Positions 63,206 to 64,000 of a DNA stretch of 64,000 bases are shown piece by piece. Under the pieces are notes generated by a model. It worked only from the letters and a program-made list of their open reading frames with translations. It made no database searches and was not told the origin of the DNA. The DNA is taken from assembly GCF_014055005.1 (NCBI RefSeq), contig NZ_CP059570.1, forward strand, positions 2,666,001-2,730,000. The letters run 5' to 3'. This DNA comes from Neisseria dentiae. GTDB lineage: Bacteria > Pseudomonadota > Gammaproteobacteria > Burkholderiales > Neisseriaceae. The translations under genes were made by a program, and so were the position numbers. Positions within the stretch are counted from its first letter, which is position 1, and each line of letters begins with the position of its first letter.

Positions 63206-64000
63206 TCAGCTTTGCAATTTCGCCAACTGCGCTTCTACCTTGGCCATTTTGTCTGTCAAATCGGCCAGCTCGGCTTTGTCTTTTTCCACCAGATGCGCGG
63301 GGGCTTTTTCGGTGTAGCCGGGCTTGGAAAGTTTGGCGTTCAGTTTGTCCAAAGCTTTTTGCAGTTTTTCCGCTTCCTTATTCAAGCGGGCGGTTTCGGC
63401 TTCTTTGTCGATTTCCACTTTCAGCATCAGGCGGGCGTTGCGGGCGGCTTGGCACACGGCAACCGGCGCGTCTTCGCCTTCGGGCAGTTTGTCGACCAAT
63501 TTGGCTTCGGTGAGGCGGGTGAGTGCGGGCAGGTATTTCAGCATGTCGGCCAGCTCTTCGCCGCCTTCGACCAACAGCGGCGCTTTCACGCCGGGGCCCA
63601 AGCCCATTTCGCCGCGCAGGTTGCGCACCGATTCCACCAGGCCTTGCAGGACGCTCATTTTTTCAAAAGCGGCGGGTGCGATTTTTTCCGGATCGGCTTT
63701 GGGGAAGGGAGCCAGCATGATGCTGTCGGCGGTTTTTCTGCCGCACATCGGCGCAACGGTTTGCCACAGTTCTTCGGTGATAAACGGGATAATCGGGTGT
63801 AGCAGGCGCAAAATCACTTCCAAAACGCGCAACAGGGTGGCGCGGGTGGTGCGCTGGGTGGCGGGGCAGCCGGTTTGGATTTGCACTTTCGCCAGCTCGA
63901 TATACCAGTCGCAATATTCGTTCCACACGAATTCATACAGCGTTTGCGTGGCCAAGTCGAAGCGGTAGGTGTCGAACGCGGTGGCCACTTCGGCTTCCAC
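63206..64000 (-). CDS. valS: Valyl-tRNA synthetase, C-terminal part (runs off the window)
   Basis: The last 264 codons of ValS on the minus strand. The first part (YEFVWNEYCDWYIELAK ... LLHPIIPFITEELWQTV) is the end of the anticodon-binding helical domain, and the last 65 residues form the charged coiled-coil arm typical of ValRS (KEAEKLQKALDKLNAKLSKPGY ... KVEAQLAKLQ). The catalytic domain is beyond the window edge. It charges tRNA(Val). Confidence 0.96.
   Translation of the reverse strand: MEAEVATAFDTYRFDLATQTLYEFVWNEYCDWYIELAKVQIQTGCPATQRTTRATLLRVLEVILRLLHPIIPFITEELWQTVAPMCGRKTADSIMLAPFPKADPEKIAPAAFEKMSVLQGLVESVRNLRGEMGLGPGVKAPLLVEGGEELADMLKYLPALTRLTEAKLVDKLPEGEDAPVAVCQAARNARLMLKVEIDKEAETARLNKEAEKLQKALDKLNAKLSKPGYTEKAPAHLVEKDKAELADLTDKMAKVEAQLAKLQS

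Noticed and set aside
1..64000. CRISPR array or prophage
   Set aside because: No regularly spaced direct repeats with unique spacers and no phage structural, integrase or lysis genes were seen; the only regular tandem repeats are coding (24311-24780).

Overview
The window looks like chromosome of a Neisseriaceae bacterium, most likely a Neisseria species outside the meningitidis/gonorrhoeae group. The main evidence is the DNA uptake sequence: the 10-mer GCCGTCTGAA occurs dozens of times, almost always as the AG form (AGGCCGTCTGAA). It is often arranged as inverted pairs that act as gene-end hairpins. Correia-type elements, dRS3-like 20-mers and other short Neisseria-style repeats fill many intergenic gaps. 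The gene products (MntX-type Mn exporter, BirA-CoaX fusion, GluQRS, periplasmic ATP-dependent DNA ligase, cytochrome c') also fit this family.

Layout. 1-10 kb: 5' end of prmA, rpmE, a MliC-like lipoprotein, dxs, gluQ, a two-gene operon (DUF294/CBS/cNMP protein plus DEDDh exonuclease) and the anaerobic ribonucleotide reductase pair nrdG-nrdD behind two NrdR-type boxes. 10.2-14.9 kb: the str operon rpsL-rpsG-fusA-tuf-rpsJ with its own promoter and terminator. 15-31.5 kb: an accessory block with pyrBI behind a likely attenuator, cysE, grxC, secB, a pseudouridine synthase, mntX behind a yybP-ykoY riboswitch, a DUF1328 protein, polA, a TPR-DUF2971 protein with exact 150-bp tandem repeats, a BASS transporter, cytochrome c', glnB-amtB, a DUF3579-GNAT fusion and a 44-aa lipoprotein. 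31.7-45.2 kb: the S10-spc-alpha run from rplC to rplQ, separated from rpsJ by about 17 kb. 45.2-64 kb: TPP riboswitch-thiM-thiD, an IS5-family remnant, folD, three tRNA genes (Pro, Arg, His), rfaE2-birA/coaX-SPOR, zupT, pdxA, carbonic anhydrase-nadD-rsfS, tpiA-secG, tRNA-Leu, a secreted ATP-dependent DNA ligase, a metallo-beta-lactamase-fold hydrolase, a DUF937-OmpA protein and the 3' end of valS.

Most of the content is housekeeping: translation, pyrimidine, thiamine, pyridoxal and NAD synthesis, and metal and nitrogen handling. The most informative signals are regulatory (two riboswitches, a pyrBI leader, tandem NrdR boxes), architectural (the displaced rpsJ, nested mobile repeats) and two little-characterised protein sets (TPR-DUF2971; DUF294/CBS/cNMP with a DEDDh exonuclease). 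No CRISPR array, prophage, rRNA operon or intact transposase was seen.
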